Shown here: in pieces, positions 10,282-19,966 of the stretch
How positions within the stretch are numbered: position 1 is the stretch's first letter
How the letters are laid out: each line of letters begins with the position of its first letter
Source: Streptomyces sp. NBC_01591
GTDB taxonomy: Bacteria; Actinomycetota; Actinomycetes; Streptomycetales; Streptomycetaceae
Assembly (NCBI RefSeq): GCF_035918155.1
Contig: NZ_CP109327.1
Location: forward strand, 3,038,001-3,102,000
Length of the DNA stretch: 64,000 bases
Reading direction: 5' to 3'
Program-made: the position numbers and the translations under genes
The notes under the pieces: model-generated
The model's database searches: none
What the model was told of the DNA's origin: nothing
Seen by the model: only the letters and a program-made list of their open reading frames with translations

Positions 10282-10962
10282 TCAGACGGCCGTGGCCGCC
10301 TGCTTGCGGGTCGACACGATCTGGTCGACGAGACCGTAGGCGAGGGCGTCCTCGGCGGTCAGGATCTTGTCGCGCTCGATGTCGTCGCGGATCTTGTCGA
10401 TCGGTGTGGTGGAGTGCTTGGCCAGCATCTCCTCCAGCTGGGTGCGCATCCGCAGGATCTCGTTGGCCGCGATCTCCAGGTCGGAGAGCTGCTCACGGCC
10501 GGTCTGCGAGGACGGCTGGTGGATCAGCACACGGGCGTTGGGCAGCGCCATCCGCTTGCCGGGCGTGCCCGCGGCGAGCAGCACGGCCGCGGCGGAGGCC
10601 GCCTGGCCCATGCAGACCGTCTGGATGTCCGGCTTCACGAACTGCATCGTGTCGTAGATCGCGGTGAGCGCGGTGAACGAGCCGCCGGGGCTGTTGATGT
10701 AGATCGAGATGTCCCGGTCCGGGTCCATCGACTCCAGGCACAGCAGCTGCGCCATGACGTCGTTGGCGGAGGCGTCGTCGATCTGCACGCCGAGGAAGAT
10801 CACGCGCTCCTCGAAGAGCTTCGCGTACGGGTCGTACTCACGCACGCCCTGCGAGGTGCGCTCCACGAAGCGCGGCACGATGTAGCGGTTGTCCACCTGC
10901 GGGCCGGTGTAGAGGCCGCTCGCGGAGGCGCCGGGGAAGTTGTTCATGTGGGTGTTCACCAT
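10282..10962 (-). CDS. clpP2: ATP-dependent Clp protease proteolytic subunit ClpP2
   Basis: Serine protease subunit of the actinobacterial ClpP1P2 barrel. The catalytic triad is visible as Ser123 (MGQAASAAA), His148 (LIHQPSS) and Asp198 (ERDKIL). The oligomerisation segment [12 protein letters not shown] is intact. The 226-residue frame starts at ATG 10962, with an in-frame ATG five codons later (10947) as the alternative. The N-terminal extension of about 45 residues fits the processed propeptide known for these subunits. It lies 80 bases after clpP1 and before clpX. Confidence 0.95.
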   Translation of the reverse strand: MVNTHMNNFPGASASGLYTGPQVDNRYIVPRFVERTSQGVREYDPYAKLFEERVIFLGVQIDDASANDVMAQLLCLESMDPDRDISIYINSPGGSFTALTAIYDTMQFVKPDIQTVCMGQAASAAAVLLAAGTPGKRMALPNARVLIHQPSSQTGREQLSDLEIAANEILRMRTQLEEMLAKHSTTPIDKIRDDIERDKILTAEDALAYGLVDQIVSTRKQAATAV

Positions 10963-11042
10963 CCTGGTGGCGTTCTGTGGCTGGGTGTCTCGGCGTACGA
11001 GAGGTGCGCGGGGCGGTGGAGCCGGATCCGGTGGGTACCGGA

Positions 11043-11660
11043 TCAGGCGCCGGTGCCGCCGCCGCCCGGAACGCCCGATGCGATCGTGATGATCTCGTCG
11101 ATGAGGCCGTACTCCTTGGCCTCCTCCGCGGTGTACCAGCGGTCGCGGTCACCGTCGCGGATGATCGTCTCGACGGTCTGGCCGGAGTGACGGGCGGTGA
11201 TCTCCGCCATCCGCTGCTTGGTGCGCAGCAGGTACTGGGCCTGGATCTTGATGTCCGAGGCCGTACCGCCGATGCCGGCCGAACCCTGGTGCATGAGGAT
11301 GTCGGTGTTCGGGAGCGCGAAGCGCTTGCCCGCGGTGCCGCCGGTGAGCAGGAACTGGCCCATCGAGGCCGCCATGCCCATACCGATGGTGACGACGTCG
11401 TTCGGGATGTACTGCATGGTGTCGTAGACCGCCATGCCGGCCGTCACCGAGCCGCCGGGGCTGTTGATGTAGAGGTAGATGTCCTTCTCGGGCTCCGCGG
11501 CGAGAAGAAGCAGCTGCGCGGTGATCTTGTTGGCGATCTCATCGTCGACCTGCTGACCGAGGAAGATGATGCGCTCGCCGAGCAGTCGGCTGTAGACCTG
11601 GTCACCGAGGCCTCCACCGAGGGGCGGCTCTCCGGCGGCGTAGGGCATCAGATTCGTCAC
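11043..11660 (-). CDS. clpP1: ATP-dependent Clp protease proteolytic subunit ClpP1
   Basis: Partner subunit of ClpP2. The triad is Ser99 (GMGMAASMG), His124 (LMHQGSAG) and Asp173 ([11 protein letters not shown]), and the [13 protein letters not shown] handle is present. It starts at GTG with GGTGG about 6 bases upstream and gives 205 residues. A short hairpin (GATCCGGT at 11025-11032 with ACCGGATC at 11037-11044) overlaps the stop. A ClgR-type box lies 134 bases upstream, consistent with the known activation of the clpP1P2 operon by ClgR in Streptomyces. Confidence 0.95.
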   Translation of the reverse strand: MTNLMPYAAGEPPLGGGLGDQVYSRLLGERIIFLGQQVDDEIANKITAQLLLLAAEPEKDIYLYINSPGGSVTAGMAVYDTMQYIPNDVVTIGMGMAASMGQFLLTGGTAGKRFALPNTDILMHQGSAGIGGTASDIKIQAQYLLRTKQRMAEITARHSGQTVETIIRDGDRDRWYTAEEAKEYGLIDEIITIASGVPGGGGTGA

Positions 11661-11793
11661 GTATCCACCTGCTCGTCTCTGACGGCTCCGGCCGTCTCAG
11701 CGTCTTCGTACCGGGTGGGCGGGGACCCCCCTGCCCTTCCTATTCATGGACCCTAACGCGCAGGTGGGACAACGCCATCCCGCTTCCGCAACT

Positions 11794-11807
11794 GTTCGCT
11801 GGGAGCG
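11794..11807. promoter_or_regulatory. Candidate ClgR-binding box upstream of clpP1
   Basis: The sequence GTTCGCTGGGAGCG fits the published Streptomyces ClgR consensus GTTCGC-Y-N3-5-GCG, with N4. It lies in the clpP1-tig spacer, 134 bases before the clpP1 start. ClgR activates clp and lon genes in Streptomyces; binding here is inferred. Confidence 0.7.
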
Positions 11808-11857
11808 CAAGCTCCGCAGTCCGCACAAGGGTTGTGGGGCACCGTCCGCCATACGGC

Positions 11858-11893
11858 GACGGGCTCCGGACGCACATGCGTCCGGAGCCCGTC
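11858..11893 (-). terminator. Terminator hairpin of tig
   Basis: Seventeen-base arms GACGGGCTCCGGACGCA (11858-11874) and TGCGTCCGGAGCCCGTC (11877-11893) form a perfect dyad 20 bases after the tig stop. Confidence 0.88.
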
Positions 11894-11913
11894 GTTCGGG
11901 TTCAGCGCGAGGC

Positions 11914-13320
11914 TCAGGCCTCGTTCTTCTCCTCGGCGGCCTCGGCGGCGGCGTCGGCGACGGCCTCGGTGGTGCCCTCGGCGGCCTCGGCGGCCTCGAC
12001 GGCCTCCTCCTCGTCCTCCAGCTCGACGACCTCACCGTTGGTGTCGACGACCTTGGCGGCCTCGACGACCACGGCCAGCGCCTTGCCGCGGGCGACCTCG
12101 CCGACGAGCATCGGCACCTGGCCGCCCTCGACGACGGCCTGGGCGAACTGGTCGGGGCTCATGCCGGAGGAAGCAGCGCGCCGCATGAGGTGCTCGGTGA
12201 GCTCCTCCTGGTTGACGTTCAGCTTCTCCTTGTTGACGATCTCGTCCAGGATGAACTGGGTCTTGATGCCCTTGATCGCCTGCTCGGAGGTCTCGGCGTC
12301 GAACTCCTCGACCGTCTTGCCCTGGATCTCCAGGTACTTCTCGAGGGTCAGACCCATCTGGCCGAGCTGGTGGTGCTCCAGGTTGTGCTTGCGGGTCTGG
12401 ACCTCGTCCGCGAGCAGCTTCTCCGGGATCGGGACCTCGGCGAGCTTGAGCAGCTCGTCCAGGACGCGCTCCTGGGCCTGGGTGGCCTGGTCGTACTGCT
12501 TGGTGTCCTCGAGGCGCTTGCGGCTGTCCGCCTTCAGCTCGTCGAGGGTGTCGAACTCGCTCGCCATCTGGGCGAACTCGTCGTCCAGCTCGGGGAGCTC
12601 ACGGGCGGCGACGGTGGCGACCTTGACGGTGACCTCGGCCTCCTTGCCCTCGGCGGAGCCGCCCTTCAGCTCGGAGGTGAAGGTGGCCTCGCCACCCGCC
12701 TCCAGGCCGGTGACGGCGGCGTCGATGCCGTCGAGGAGCTCTCCGGAACCGATGGTGTACGAGACACCCTCGGCCACGCCGTCCTCCAGGACCTCGCCGT
12801 CGACCTTGGCCTGCAGGTCGATCGTCACGACGTCGCCCTCGGCGGCGGCGCGCTCGACCGGGTTGGTGGAGGCGAAGCGCTCGCGGAGCTGCTCCACGGC
12901 CTTCTCGACATCCTCGTCGCTGACCTCGAGGGCGTCGACGGTGACCTCGATGCCGGAGTAGTCCGGAATCTCGATCTCGGGGCGTACGTCAACCTCGGCG
13001 GTGAAGGCCAGCAGTTCGCCGTCCTTCAGCTCGGTGATGTCGACCTCGGGCTGACCGAGGACATTGAGCTCACCCTCGTTGACGGCCTCGGTGTAGAACT
13101 TCGGGAGGGCGTCATTGACGGCCTCCTCCAGCACCGCACCGCGGCCGAAGCGCTGGTCGATGACCCGGGCAGGGATCTTGCCCTTGCGGAAGCCCTTCAC
13201 CGTGACCTGCTGGTTGATCTTCTTGTACGCCGCGTCGAGGCTGTCCTTGAGCTCCTCGAAGGGCACCTCGACAGTGAGCCGAACCCGGGTCGGGTTCAGG
13301 GTCTCCACGGCGCTCTTCAC
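11914..13320 (-). CDS. tig: Trigger factor chaperone
   Basis: Ribosome-associated peptidyl-prolyl isomerase and chaperone for nascent chains. The ribosome-binding signature is KGFRKGKIP near residue 44. The FKBP-like PPIase domain ([17 protein letters not shown] to [16 protein letters not shown]) and the helical C-terminal arm follow. A very acidic Glu/Ala-rich tail of about 45 residues, as in other actinobacterial homologues, ends the 468-residue protein. The GTG at 13318-13320 has AAGGAGA about 8 bases upstream. It is the first gene of the tig-clp direction and carries its own terminator. Confidence 0.96.
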   Translation of the reverse strand: MKSAVETLNPTRVRLTVEVPFEELKDSLDAAYKKINQQVTVKGFRKGKIPARVIDQRFGRGAVLEEAVNDALPKFYTEAVNEGELNVLGQPEVDITELKDGELLAFTAEVDVRPEIEIPDYSGIEVTVDALEVSDEDVEKAVEQLRERFASTNPVERAAAEGDVVTIDLQAKVDGEVLEDGVAEGVSYTIGSGELLDGIDAAVTGLEAGGEATFTSELKGGSAEGKEAEVTVKVATVAARELPELDDEFAQMASEFDTLDELKADSRKRLEDTKQYDQATQAQERVLDELLKLAEVPIPEKLLADEVQTRKHNLEHHQLGQMGLTLEKYLEIQGKTVEEFDAETSEQAIKGIKTQFILDEIVNKEKLNVNQEELTEHLMRRAASSGMSPDQFAQAVVEGGQVPMLVGEVARGKALAVVVEAAKVVDTNGEVVELEDEEEAVEAAEAAEGTTEAVADAAAEAAEEKNEA

Positions 13321-13458
13321 GGTTCGGTCTCCTTGTGGCTGACTTCTTGGGGTTCTGCTCCGCCGCACGGGAGGCGGCTTCGCGGACCGAGCCCGGTACA
13401 TCAGACACACGGGCACGCATTTTGCATAGTAACGGCAAGGAGTCGGACTCCCACAATG

Positions 13459-13533
13459 CGATCTTGCCCGCGGTCCGCGATCTTGCGGGTGGCCCTTGAT
13501 CCTGCTTGTGGTGGTCCCTGATCTTGCCGGTGG
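13459..13533. repeat. Imperfect ~20-bp tandem repeats next to tRNA-Pro
   Basis: Four degenerate copies of a unit like gatcttgccggtggtccct follow one another and end at the 3' end of tRNA-Pro (on the minus strand they lie just downstream of the tRNA). Copies vary at several positions. Repeated slippage or old integration events at the tRNA 3' end are possible origins. Confidence 0.6.
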
Positions 13534-13607
13534 TCGGGGTGGCCGGATTCGAACCGACGACCTTCCGCTCCCAAAGCGGACGCGCTACCAAGCTGCGCCA
13601 CACCCCG
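13534..13607 (-). tRNA. tRNA-Pro (anticodon TGG)
   Basis: On the minus strand the 5' arm CGGGGTG pairs with the 3' CACCCCG, and the discriminator base is A. The anticodon stem-loop TCCGC-TTTGGGA-GCGGA places TGG as the anticodon. The T-arm reads TCGGTTCGAATCCGG. The 3' CCA appears not to be genome-encoded in full. Confidence 0.95.
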
Positions 13608-13773
13608 TCGGTGCGACACGTAGGGTACATGCAGTCAGGCAGTGCATCGGCCGCTTTGCGCGGGCGGCACGGAACGCGACACCGGGTGGCCGCAATCGGG
13701 TGTGCGGGCAGCGCCCGCGACCCGCTACGATGCTTCACGTGCCGCCGGTCCTCAGGATCCGCGGTGCGGCTTT

Positions 13774-13844
13774 GCGGGCGTAGCTCAATGGTAGAGCCCT
13801 AGTCTTCCAAACTAGCTACGCGGGTTCGATTCCCGTCGCCCGCT
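13774..13844 (+). tRNA. tRNA-Gly (anticodon TCC)
   Basis: The acceptor GCGGGCG pairs with CGCCCGC and the discriminator is T. The anticodon stem-loop is CTAGT-CTTCCAA-ACTAG with anticodon TCC, and the T-arm contains GGTTCGATTCC. It is divergent from tRNA-Pro and is followed 9 bases later by a classical terminator. Confidence 0.95.
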
Positions 13845-13853
13845 CCATGCTTG

Positions 13854-13892
13854 GGCCCGGTCCGGCGAATTCCTCGCCGGACCGGGCCTTTT
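13854..13892 (+). terminator. Rho-independent terminator of tRNA-Gly
   Basis: Fifteen-base arms GGCCCGGTCCGGCGA (13854-13868) and TCGCCGGACCGGGCC (13874-13888) surround the loop attcc. The tail TTTT (13889-13892) follows directly, which is unusually canonical for this genome. Confidence 0.93.
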
Positions 13893-13969
13893 GCGTTCTG
13901 TTCGCGCGATGCCGGGCCGCCCGCGCCGGAGCGCGGGCGGTCCGGAGCGCGGGCGGTGGACCGGCCGGA

Positions 13970-14164
13970 TCAGAAGGAGATCTGGTTGATGGTCTCCGCT
14001 ATCGAGTTCATGAACCTGTTGATCGACGGCGCCATGCCGGTCGATGCCAGGAAGAAGCCGAAGAGCACCGCGACGATCGCCGGCCCGGCTTTGATCGAGC
14101 CACCCCGGATCAGGACCACCAGGATGATCGCCAACATCAGCACCACAGACAGTGAAATGGCCAC
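13970..14164 (-). CDS. Small two-helix membrane protein (64 aa)
   Basis: A GTG start with AAGGGTG about 9 bases upstream opens a 64-residue protein. It has two hydrophobic segments, ISLSVVLMLAIILVVLI (about residues 3-19) and AIVAVLFGFFLAS (about 29-41), joined by a short RGGSIKAGP turn. A polar C-terminus (NRFMNSIAETINQISF) ends it. The function is unknown. The strongly hydrophobic design, the ribosome-binding site and the absence of a better frame support a real gene. Confidence 0.7.
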   Translation of the reverse strand: MAISLSVVLMLAIILVVLIRGGSIKAGPAIVAVLFGFFLASTGMAPSINRFMNSIAETINQISF

Positions 14165-14642
14165 GACTGCTCACACCCTTGGTCGGTCCGCCTTGCCGGC
14201 CCGGAGATGTGCGGCCGAGCACTCCTCCGTCACGTCCATCGTGCCACCAACTCCCCTGTGGTCGCTGCCAGGTGACGGATCGAACTGACGGGATCGCGCC
14301 ATCCTTGCGCCCCGCGTGCGCCCGGGGGCGCATGGCTGCACGCGGGGTCGCACAGGCTCCGCCATTGCCCCGCATACCTGTGAGCGAACTGTAGATCAAC
14401 GAACCGCAACGAGTTGAGAATGTGACGGTTTCCATATCCACACACTTCATTCACACGCAATTCCAAGGTTCGGATGCGATGAAATTCATACTCCCCAACA
14501 GCCTGCCGATATGCACCATTTAAGGTGGATGAATCGGTGCATAGCGGGCGGTTGGCGGCGGTTTCACTTTCGATTGGTCGGGAACACGCGATATCCGGGA
14601 GCGGTTTTACGAATTGCAATCGGGGCGTCTAGGGTGCATGAG
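14165..14642. other. 478-bp intergenic region without a gene
   Basis: It separates the divergent 64-residue membrane protein and the acyltransferase gene. A hairpin with arms CCCCGCGTGC (14310-14319) and GCACGCGGGG (14338-14347) is present. From about 14380 the sequence is AT-richer and is likely the acyltransferase promoter region. No convincing coding frame was found on either strand. Confidence 0.6.
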
Positions 14643-15794
14643 ATGTTCCACGCTCCGAACGTATTTCAGAGGGCCCCGCTCCCATCGGCGACCCGGGAGT
14701 CGGAGCCCAGACCCCGAGGGACGACCGCCACCGCGGCACCCCCCGCGCCGGTGGCGAACAAGCCTCCGGCGGCCGCACCGGCGAAGCGGCGTGACGCCTA
14801 CTTCGACAACGTCAAATATCTGGCCATCGTGCTCGTCGCGGTGGCGCATTCGTGGGAACCGGTGATGGACGGCAGCCGGACCGCCCGAGCGCTGTACATG
14901 GTGGCGTACACCTTTCACATGCCGGCCTTCATCATCGTCTCCGGCTACTTCTCCCGCTCCTTCGACATGTCCGCCGCCAAGGTGAAGCGCCTGGTCACCG
15001 GCGTCGCCGTGCCCTATGTGGTGTTCGAGACGGCGTATTCGCTGTTCAAGCGGTACGCGGACGACTCGGCCGATCCGGCGATCAGCCTGCTCGACCCCTG
15101 GTACCTCACCTGGTTCCTGGTCGCGCTGTTCGTCTGGCGGCTCACCACGCCGCTGTGGCAGTCGCTGCGCCATCCGCTGCCGGTCGCGCTCGTCATCGCC
15201 GTGCTCGCCTCCGTCTGCCCGACGATCGGCGACGATCTCGATCTCCAGCGTGTTCTGCAGTTCCTGCCGTTCTTCGTGCTGGGACTGCGGCTGAAGCCCG
15301 AGCACTTCCAGCTGGTGCGCCGGCGTGAGGTGCGGATGCTCGCGCTCCCGCTGTTCGCCGGGGCCCTGCTGTTCGCGTACTGGGCGGCGCCGCGGATGCA
15401 GCTGGGCTGGTTCTACCGCAGCAACAGCGCGCAGGAGATGGGCGCGCCGTGGTGGTCCGGTGCCGTGATGACGCTGGTGATGTTCGGCTGCGCGCTGCTG
15501 CTCAGCATCGGGTTCCTGTCCTGGGTACCGCGCCGCCACATGTGGTTCACGGTGCTCGGCGCCGGGACGATCTGCGGCTATCTGCTGCACGGCTTCCTCA
15601 TCAAGGGAGCCGGATACGCCGGGGTGTTCGACATCTACGAATGGCTCGCGGCGCCCGCCGGTCTGGTCCTCGTCTCCCTGGTCGCGGCCGCTGCCGTGAC
15701 CCTGATGTGCACACCGCCGGTGCGGCGGGCGCTGCGCCCGTTGACGGAGCCGGACATGGACTGGGCGTTCCGGCGGGACTCCGCCCGGCTCTGA
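14643..15794 (+). CDS. Membrane acyltransferase, acyltransferase-3 family
   Basis: A 383-residue integral membrane protein with about ten helices. The N-terminus after a Pro/Ala-rich tail reads RRDAYFDNVKYLAIVLVAVAHSWEP, where the DNVK and the later H-S pattern match the start of acyltransferase-3 (O-acetyl/acyl transfer) domains. FHMPAFIIVSGYFSR is the characteristic second-helix motif. Such proteins acylate sugars of cell-wall or exported glycans. An AGGG site lies about 8 bases before the chosen ATG. The exact acceptor cannot be read from sequence. Confidence 0.85.
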   Translation: MFHAPNVFQRAPLPSATRESEPRPRGTTATAAPPAPVANKPPAAAPAKRRDAYFDNVKYLAIVLVAVAHSWEPVMDGSRTARALYMVAYTFHMPAFIIVSGYFSRSFDMSAAKVKRLVTGVAVPYVVFETAYSLFKRYADDSADPAISLLDPWYLTWFLVALFVWRLTTPLWQSLRHPLPVALVIAVLASVCPTIGDDLDLQRVLQFLPFFVLGLRLKPEHFQLVRRREVRMLALPLFAGALLFAYWAAPRMQLGWFYRSNSAQEMGAPWWSGAVMTLVMFGCALLLSIGFLSWVPRRHMWFTVLGAGTICGYLLHGFLIKGAGYAGVFDIYEWLAAPAGLVLVSLVAAAAVTLMCTPPVRRALRPLTEPDMDWAFRRDSARL

Positions 15795-15812
15795 ACCGGG
15801 CGGGCGAGTGGA

Positions 15813-16319
15813 TCAGTCCTTCGCCGTGTTGGCTTGAACCGATTGCTCGGTGGGCGATTCGCCCGGGGTGAGACCCAGCAGGCCCCGTACCTGCGCATAT
15901 TTCTCGGTCAGCCGGGTACGGGTCGCCGGTTCCAGCACGGCGAGGCGGGCCGGGTCCGCGTTGTGTGCCAGGTCGGACTCCTTGATCAGCAGGGCGCCCG
16001 GGGTGTCCAGGATGCGCCGGGTGTACGAACGGAGGTCCTCGCCGTCACGTTTGGTGACGGCGAGGACCATGTCCTTCACCTGCTGCGGCAGCGCGGCGTC
16101 GGCCAGCCACTGCGCCGACAGCGCGTCGTCCTCGACCGCGTCGTGCAGCCAGGCCGCGGCGATCTGCTCGTCGCTGCCGCCCCTGATCCGTACCCCCTCG
16201 GCGACGGCGTGGAGGTGTTCGCTGTACGGGCGGCCCGCCTTGTCCGTCTGCGAACGGTGGGCCTCGCGGGCGATCGCCTCGACTTCGGCCAGGGTCAGGT
16301 GTGCGCGTGGCTCGGTCAT
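15813..16319 (-). CDS. HD-domain phosphohydrolase-like protein
   Basis: A 168-residue helical protein with the metal-binding HD pattern: an early His (EAHRSQTDKAGRPYSEHLHAV), the doublet AAWLHDAVED (His59-Asp60) and a later Asp (KESDLAHNAD). This resembles the hydrolase half of RelA/SpoT-type proteins and small alarmone hydrolases, but there is no synthetase domain. It is convergent with the acyltransferase gene. A role in nucleotide hydrolysis is inferred from the motif only. Confidence 0.85.
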   Translation of the reverse strand: MTEPRAHLTLAEVEAIAREAHRSQTDKAGRPYSEHLHAVAEGVRIRGGSDEQIAAAWLHDAVEDDALSAQWLADAALPQQVKDMVLAVTKRDGEDLRSYTRRILDTPGALLIKESDLAHNADPARLAVLEPATRTRLTEKYAQVRGLLGLTPGESPTEQSVQANTAKD

Positions 16320-16362
16320 GGCCCGACTCTAGGGCCTGTCCGACCCGGATCCGCCGGACGGG

Positions 16363-18837
16363 CTACGGACGGGCGGCCGTTCTGCGCAGGGCCGCCCGGG
16401 CCGGGACCATCGTGGCGGCGAGGCCGACGCCGACGGTCGCGGCGACGAAGGTCCCGTACAGGGCCGGCGGGATGTACGGCGACTCGCCCGTCAGGCCCTT
16501 CATCATCGGGAAGAGCGTGGCCAGTGCGATGGCGGTGCCGAGCGCGGCGCCCGCCACCGTGACGAGCAGCGCCTCCCAGCGGATCATGCCCATGACCTGG
16601 CGCCGGGTGGAGCCGACCAGGCGCAGCATGGTCAGTTCGCGGCGGCGGTCGAGAACGGTCATCACCAGGGTGTTGACGGCGGCGATGGCGGCGAATCCGC
16701 CGAGCACCGCGGCCATGACGGTGTTGGCCCAGGCGTTGAGCTCACGGTCCTTGTCCTGTGCGGCGGCGTAGCCGGAGGAGTCGGTGACGGTACCGAGCGC
16801 GGTGAGCTTCTGTGCGGCGGCGGGGGTGGCCCGTACCAGGATGTCGGTGGCGTACGGCGAGGTCATACGGTCCTTCAGGTCGGCCGCGGGGAACGTGACG
16901 AAGCTGGTGCCGAGGCCGCGTCCGTAGACCGCTACGACCTTCGGGTTCGCCTTGGTGCCGTCCGGCAGCCGCAGGGCGAGCCGGTCACCCGTGCGCAGGT
17001 CCGCCGTGTCGGCGAGCGTGGTGTCGACGGCGACGGTTCCGGGCCGCAGGGCGGCGAGGGAGCCGGTCCTGACGTCGAGGTCCTGGACCTCGGCGAGCTC
17101 CTTGCCGGAGCCGATGACGCCCTGTGCGGAGGCGCTCTGCAGTTCCACGCCCCCGCCGCCGGGTACCAGGACGGAGCCGCGGAGCAGCCCGACGGCGGTG
17201 GAGACGCCGGGGGTGGCGGCGGCCCGTTCGGTCGCGTCGGAGCCGAGTCCCGCCGGGGCGGAGACGATGTGGTCGGCGGTGATGGCGTCGCGCTGCTGGT
17301 GTGCGGTGACCCGCTCCTGGCTGGTCTGCATGAAGACGAGCGTCGACGAGAAGGCCATGGCGAGCACGATCGGGGTGATCGCGGAGGCCAGCCGGCGGGA
17401 GTTGGTGCGGGAGTTGGCGGCGGCCAGCGAGCCCGACGCGCCGGCGGCGCGCAGCGGGAACCCGATGACGGTGGCGCAGATCCGGGCGATCACCGGGCCG
17501 AGCAGCCCGACCGCGAGCATGAAGAGCATGACGACGCCCAGGGCCGCGTTCGCCGCATCCCCGCCGGATGTGGAGGCCGCGACTCCGGCGAGGACCCCGC
17601 CGCCGACGAGGGCGGCGATGCCGAGCGGGGTGCGGATCGCGCCGAACGGGGCGCGTTCCACGGCCGTCTGGGCGAGGGCGAGTCCCGGCTTCATCTTGGC
17701 GGGGCGCCGCGCGGCGAGGTAGCCGGCCCCCAGCGCGGTGAGCATGGTGGTGGCGGCCGCGACGGTCAGCGGCAGCCAGGAGACGTGCAGGGTGACGGCA
17801 TCGAGGATGGCTCCCCTGTCCTGGAGCTGCCCGAACCACCACTTGGCCAGGGCGGTTCCGGGCAGGCAGCCGAGCGCTCCGGCGAGCGGGGCGACGAGCA
17901 GGGACTCCGTGGCGATGGTGCGGCGCAGCTGGCGCGGGGTGGCGCCGATGGCGCGCAGCAGGGCGAACTCGCGGCTGCGCTGGCCCACGGAGAGGGCGAC
18001 CGTACCGGCGGCGGTGAAGACGGCGACCATCGTGGCGACGCCGCCGAAGGAGACGCCGAGCCCGAAGAGGAGTTCCTCGGAGCTCGCGAGGGCCGGGTTC
18101 TCGACGGCACCCCGGTCGTCACCGGTGTGGACCTGGGCCGTGGCGGTGTGGCCGACGGCCTTGCCGACGTGCTCGGCAAGGGTGTCGGTGGGGGTGCCCC
18201 GGTCGGCGAGCACGGCGATGGCGTCGACCCGGCCGGGGTGGCCGGAGAGCTGTACGGCCTGCCGGTCGGCGAACCAGACGGTGGCGTCGGCGGCGGCGGT
18301 GCCCGACACCCGGAACTCCCGTACGCCCGCGGGCGTGTCGAGGGCGATGCGCTCGCCGACCCGGCTCTTGGTGCCCGCGGGGACGACGACTTCGCCGGTC
18401 CCGGGCGCGTCGCCGGTGAGCAGCCGCGTACCGGTAAGGGCGGTGGAGCCCCAGCCGTGAGCGGTGAGGGGGGTGCCGTCCTGTCGTACGGAGTAGGTGA
18501 CGTCGCCGATCGCGGTGGCCGCGCCGGGGGCCGAGGCGGCCTTCGCCACCAGGGATTCGGGCAGCCGCGCGGTGTCCGGGACGAGTACGTCGGTCTCCTC
18601 CGCGCTGTCGCCGCTGCCGGACTTCATATGGATCTTCTGGTCGGCGGCGACCACCACCGGGGCCTTCGCGTAGCGGTCCGCGGGGACGGAGGCGCGCAGG
18701 CCGGTCTCCAGCAGGACGCCGCAGGCGGAGACGATGGCCGCGGCGAGCAGGAGCGCGACGAAAGTCCCGATGAACGACGAGGGCTTGAAACGGACGGCCG
18801 CCCGGGCCAGGCCGTTCGGGGCGTGCGGGGTGAACAT
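16363..18837 (-). CDS. ABC transporter permease, FtsX/MacB type
   Basis: An 824-residue membrane protein with an N-terminal helix (about 22-44), a large extracytoplasmic domain, and two FtsX-type four-helix regions (about 265-420 and 690-815). QRSREFALLRAIGATPRQLRR and DRRRELTMLRLVGSTRRQVMG are the two copies of the coupling-helix signature. Its ATG overlaps the stop of the upstream ATPase gene by one base, so the pair is translationally coupled. Such transporters extrude peptides, lipids or antibiotics, or act as mechanotransmitters. No two-component sensor is next to it. Confidence 0.92.
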   Translation of the reverse strand: MFTPHAPNGLARAAVRFKPSSFIGTFVALLLAAAIVSACGVLLETGLRASVPADRYAKAPVVVAADQKIHMKSGSGDSAEETDVLVPDTARLPESLVAKAASAPGAATAIGDVTYSVRQDGTPLTAHGWGSTALTGTRLLTGDAPGTGEVVVPAGTKSRVGERIALDTPAGVREFRVSGTAAADATVWFADRQAVQLSGHPGRVDAIAVLADRGTPTDTLAEHVGKAVGHTATAQVHTGDDRGAVENPALASSEELLFGLGVSFGGVATMVAVFTAAGTVALSVGQRSREFALLRAIGATPRQLRRTIATESLLVAPLAGALGCLPGTALAKWWFGQLQDRGAILDAVTLHVSWLPLTVAAATTMLTALGAGYLAARRPAKMKPGLALAQTAVERAPFGAIRTPLGIAALVGGGVLAGVAASTSGGDAANAALGVVMLFMLAVGLLGPVIARICATVIGFPLRAAGASGSLAAANSRTNSRRLASAITPIVLAMAFSSTLVFMQTSQERVTAHQQRDAITADHIVSAPAGLGSDATERAAATPGVSTAVGLLRGSVLVPGGGGVELQSASAQGVIGSGKELAEVQDLDVRTGSLAALRPGTVAVDTTLADTADLRTGDRLALRLPDGTKANPKVVAVYGRGLGTSFVTFPAADLKDRMTSPYATDILVRATPAAAQKLTALGTVTDSSGYAAAQDKDRELNAWANTVMAAVLGGFAAIAAVNTLVMTVLDRRRELTMLRLVGSTRRQVMGMIRWEALLVTVAGAALGTAIALATLFPMMKGLTGESPYIPPALYGTFVAATVGVGLAATMVPARAALRRTAARP

Positions 18838-19682
18838 CAGGCTGCTGCTCCTGCGTGGGCGGGGGCGGTCCGTGCGGTGAGCGCGGTCATCCGGGCGGCG
18901 ATCTGCGCGGCGCCGGCGCGCGGCAGGCTGTCCGCGATCGCGCCGTCGGCGAGGAAGAGCACCTGGTCGGCGTAGGCGGCGGCCGCCGGGTCGTGGGTGA
19001 CCATCACGACGGTGGCGCCGAGGCCGTCCACCGCGTTGCGGAGCAGGGCGAGGATCTCGGCGGCGGTGGTGGTGTCGAGGGCGCCGGTCGGCTCGTCGGC
19101 GAAGATCACGTCGGGCCGGGTGACCAGGGCGCGGGCGACGGCGACGCGCTGCTGCTGACCGCCGGAGAGCTGGCCGGGGCGGCGGTCACCCTTGTCGCCG
19201 AGGCCGACCCGGGTGAGCATCTCGGTGGCCTCGCGGCGGCTGCGGGCGGAGCCGGTGCGCTGTCCGGCCAGGCGCATGGGCAGGACGACGTTCTGCTCGA
19301 CCGTCAGGGACGGCAGCAGGTTGAAGGCCTGGAAGACGAAGCCGAGGCGGGTGCGGCGCAGTTCGGTGAGCCGGTTCTCGCTCATGCCGGTGATCTCGGT
19401 GCCGCCGAGGCGTACGGAGCCCTCGGTGGGGCGGTCGAGTCCGGCCGCGCACTGGAGGAAGGTCGACTTCCCGGAGCCGGAGGGACCCATGACGGCGGTG
19501 AAGGTGGAGCGCGGGAGGGCGAGGTCGATGCCCCGCAGCGCGTGGACGGCGGAGCTGCCCCGGCCGTACTGCCTGCGGACACCGCGCAGTTCGACGGCGA
19601 GGTCCGCGGGCCCGGACCCCTGATGGATGTCCGTCGTGTACTGCCTGTCCTGCGCGCGCTGCCTGGTGCGTCGCAGCCCCAT
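18837..19682 (-). CDS. ABC transporter ATP-binding protein (LolD/MacB type)
   Basis: A 281-residue ATPase with Walker A GPSGSGKST (66-74), Q-loop FVFQAFNLLP, signature LSGGQQQR (172-179), Walker B VIFADEPTGALD (192-203) and H-loop VTHDP. The NLLPSLTVEQNVVLP segment is typical of ATPases that partner FtsX-like permeases. It is followed by, and overlaps, the permease gene. The 284-base region before it is shared with the divergent antiporter and probably holds both promoters. Confidence 0.94.
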   Translation of the reverse strand: MGLRRTRQRAQDRQYTTDIHQGSGPADLAVELRGVRRQYGRGSSAVHALRGIDLALPRSTFTAVMGPSGSGKSTFLQCAAGLDRPTEGSVRLGGTEITGMSENRLTELRRTRLGFVFQAFNLLPSLTVEQNVVLPMRLAGQRTGSARSRREATEMLTRVGLGDKGDRRPGQLSGGQQQRVAVARALVTRPDVIFADEPTGALDTTTAAEILALLRNAVDGLGATVVMVTHDPAAAAYADQVLFLADGAIADSLPRAGAAQIAARMTALTARTAPAHAGAAA

Positions 19683-19966
19683 GGTGTCCGCCTTCCGTTG
19701 CTCATCGGCCGCGTCTTCGACCGTGATTCGAACCTACGGATCGGGGGTGGGTCCGGAACATGGCGGCTGCTGGCGGATCGGGGGTGGGGGAAACCCCAGG
19801 ACCGGTCGGGGGGACGGCAGACCACGGCGGGGGAACGTCGAGAGATTTCGGAGGGGCAACAGTTGCAACGTCAATCGTTCGGTAAACTAATTACTGACGC
19901 TTCCTTGACGTTCTCTTGACCAAATGAAGGATCGGGCTCATCGGACACACAGACACGCTCATAGCC

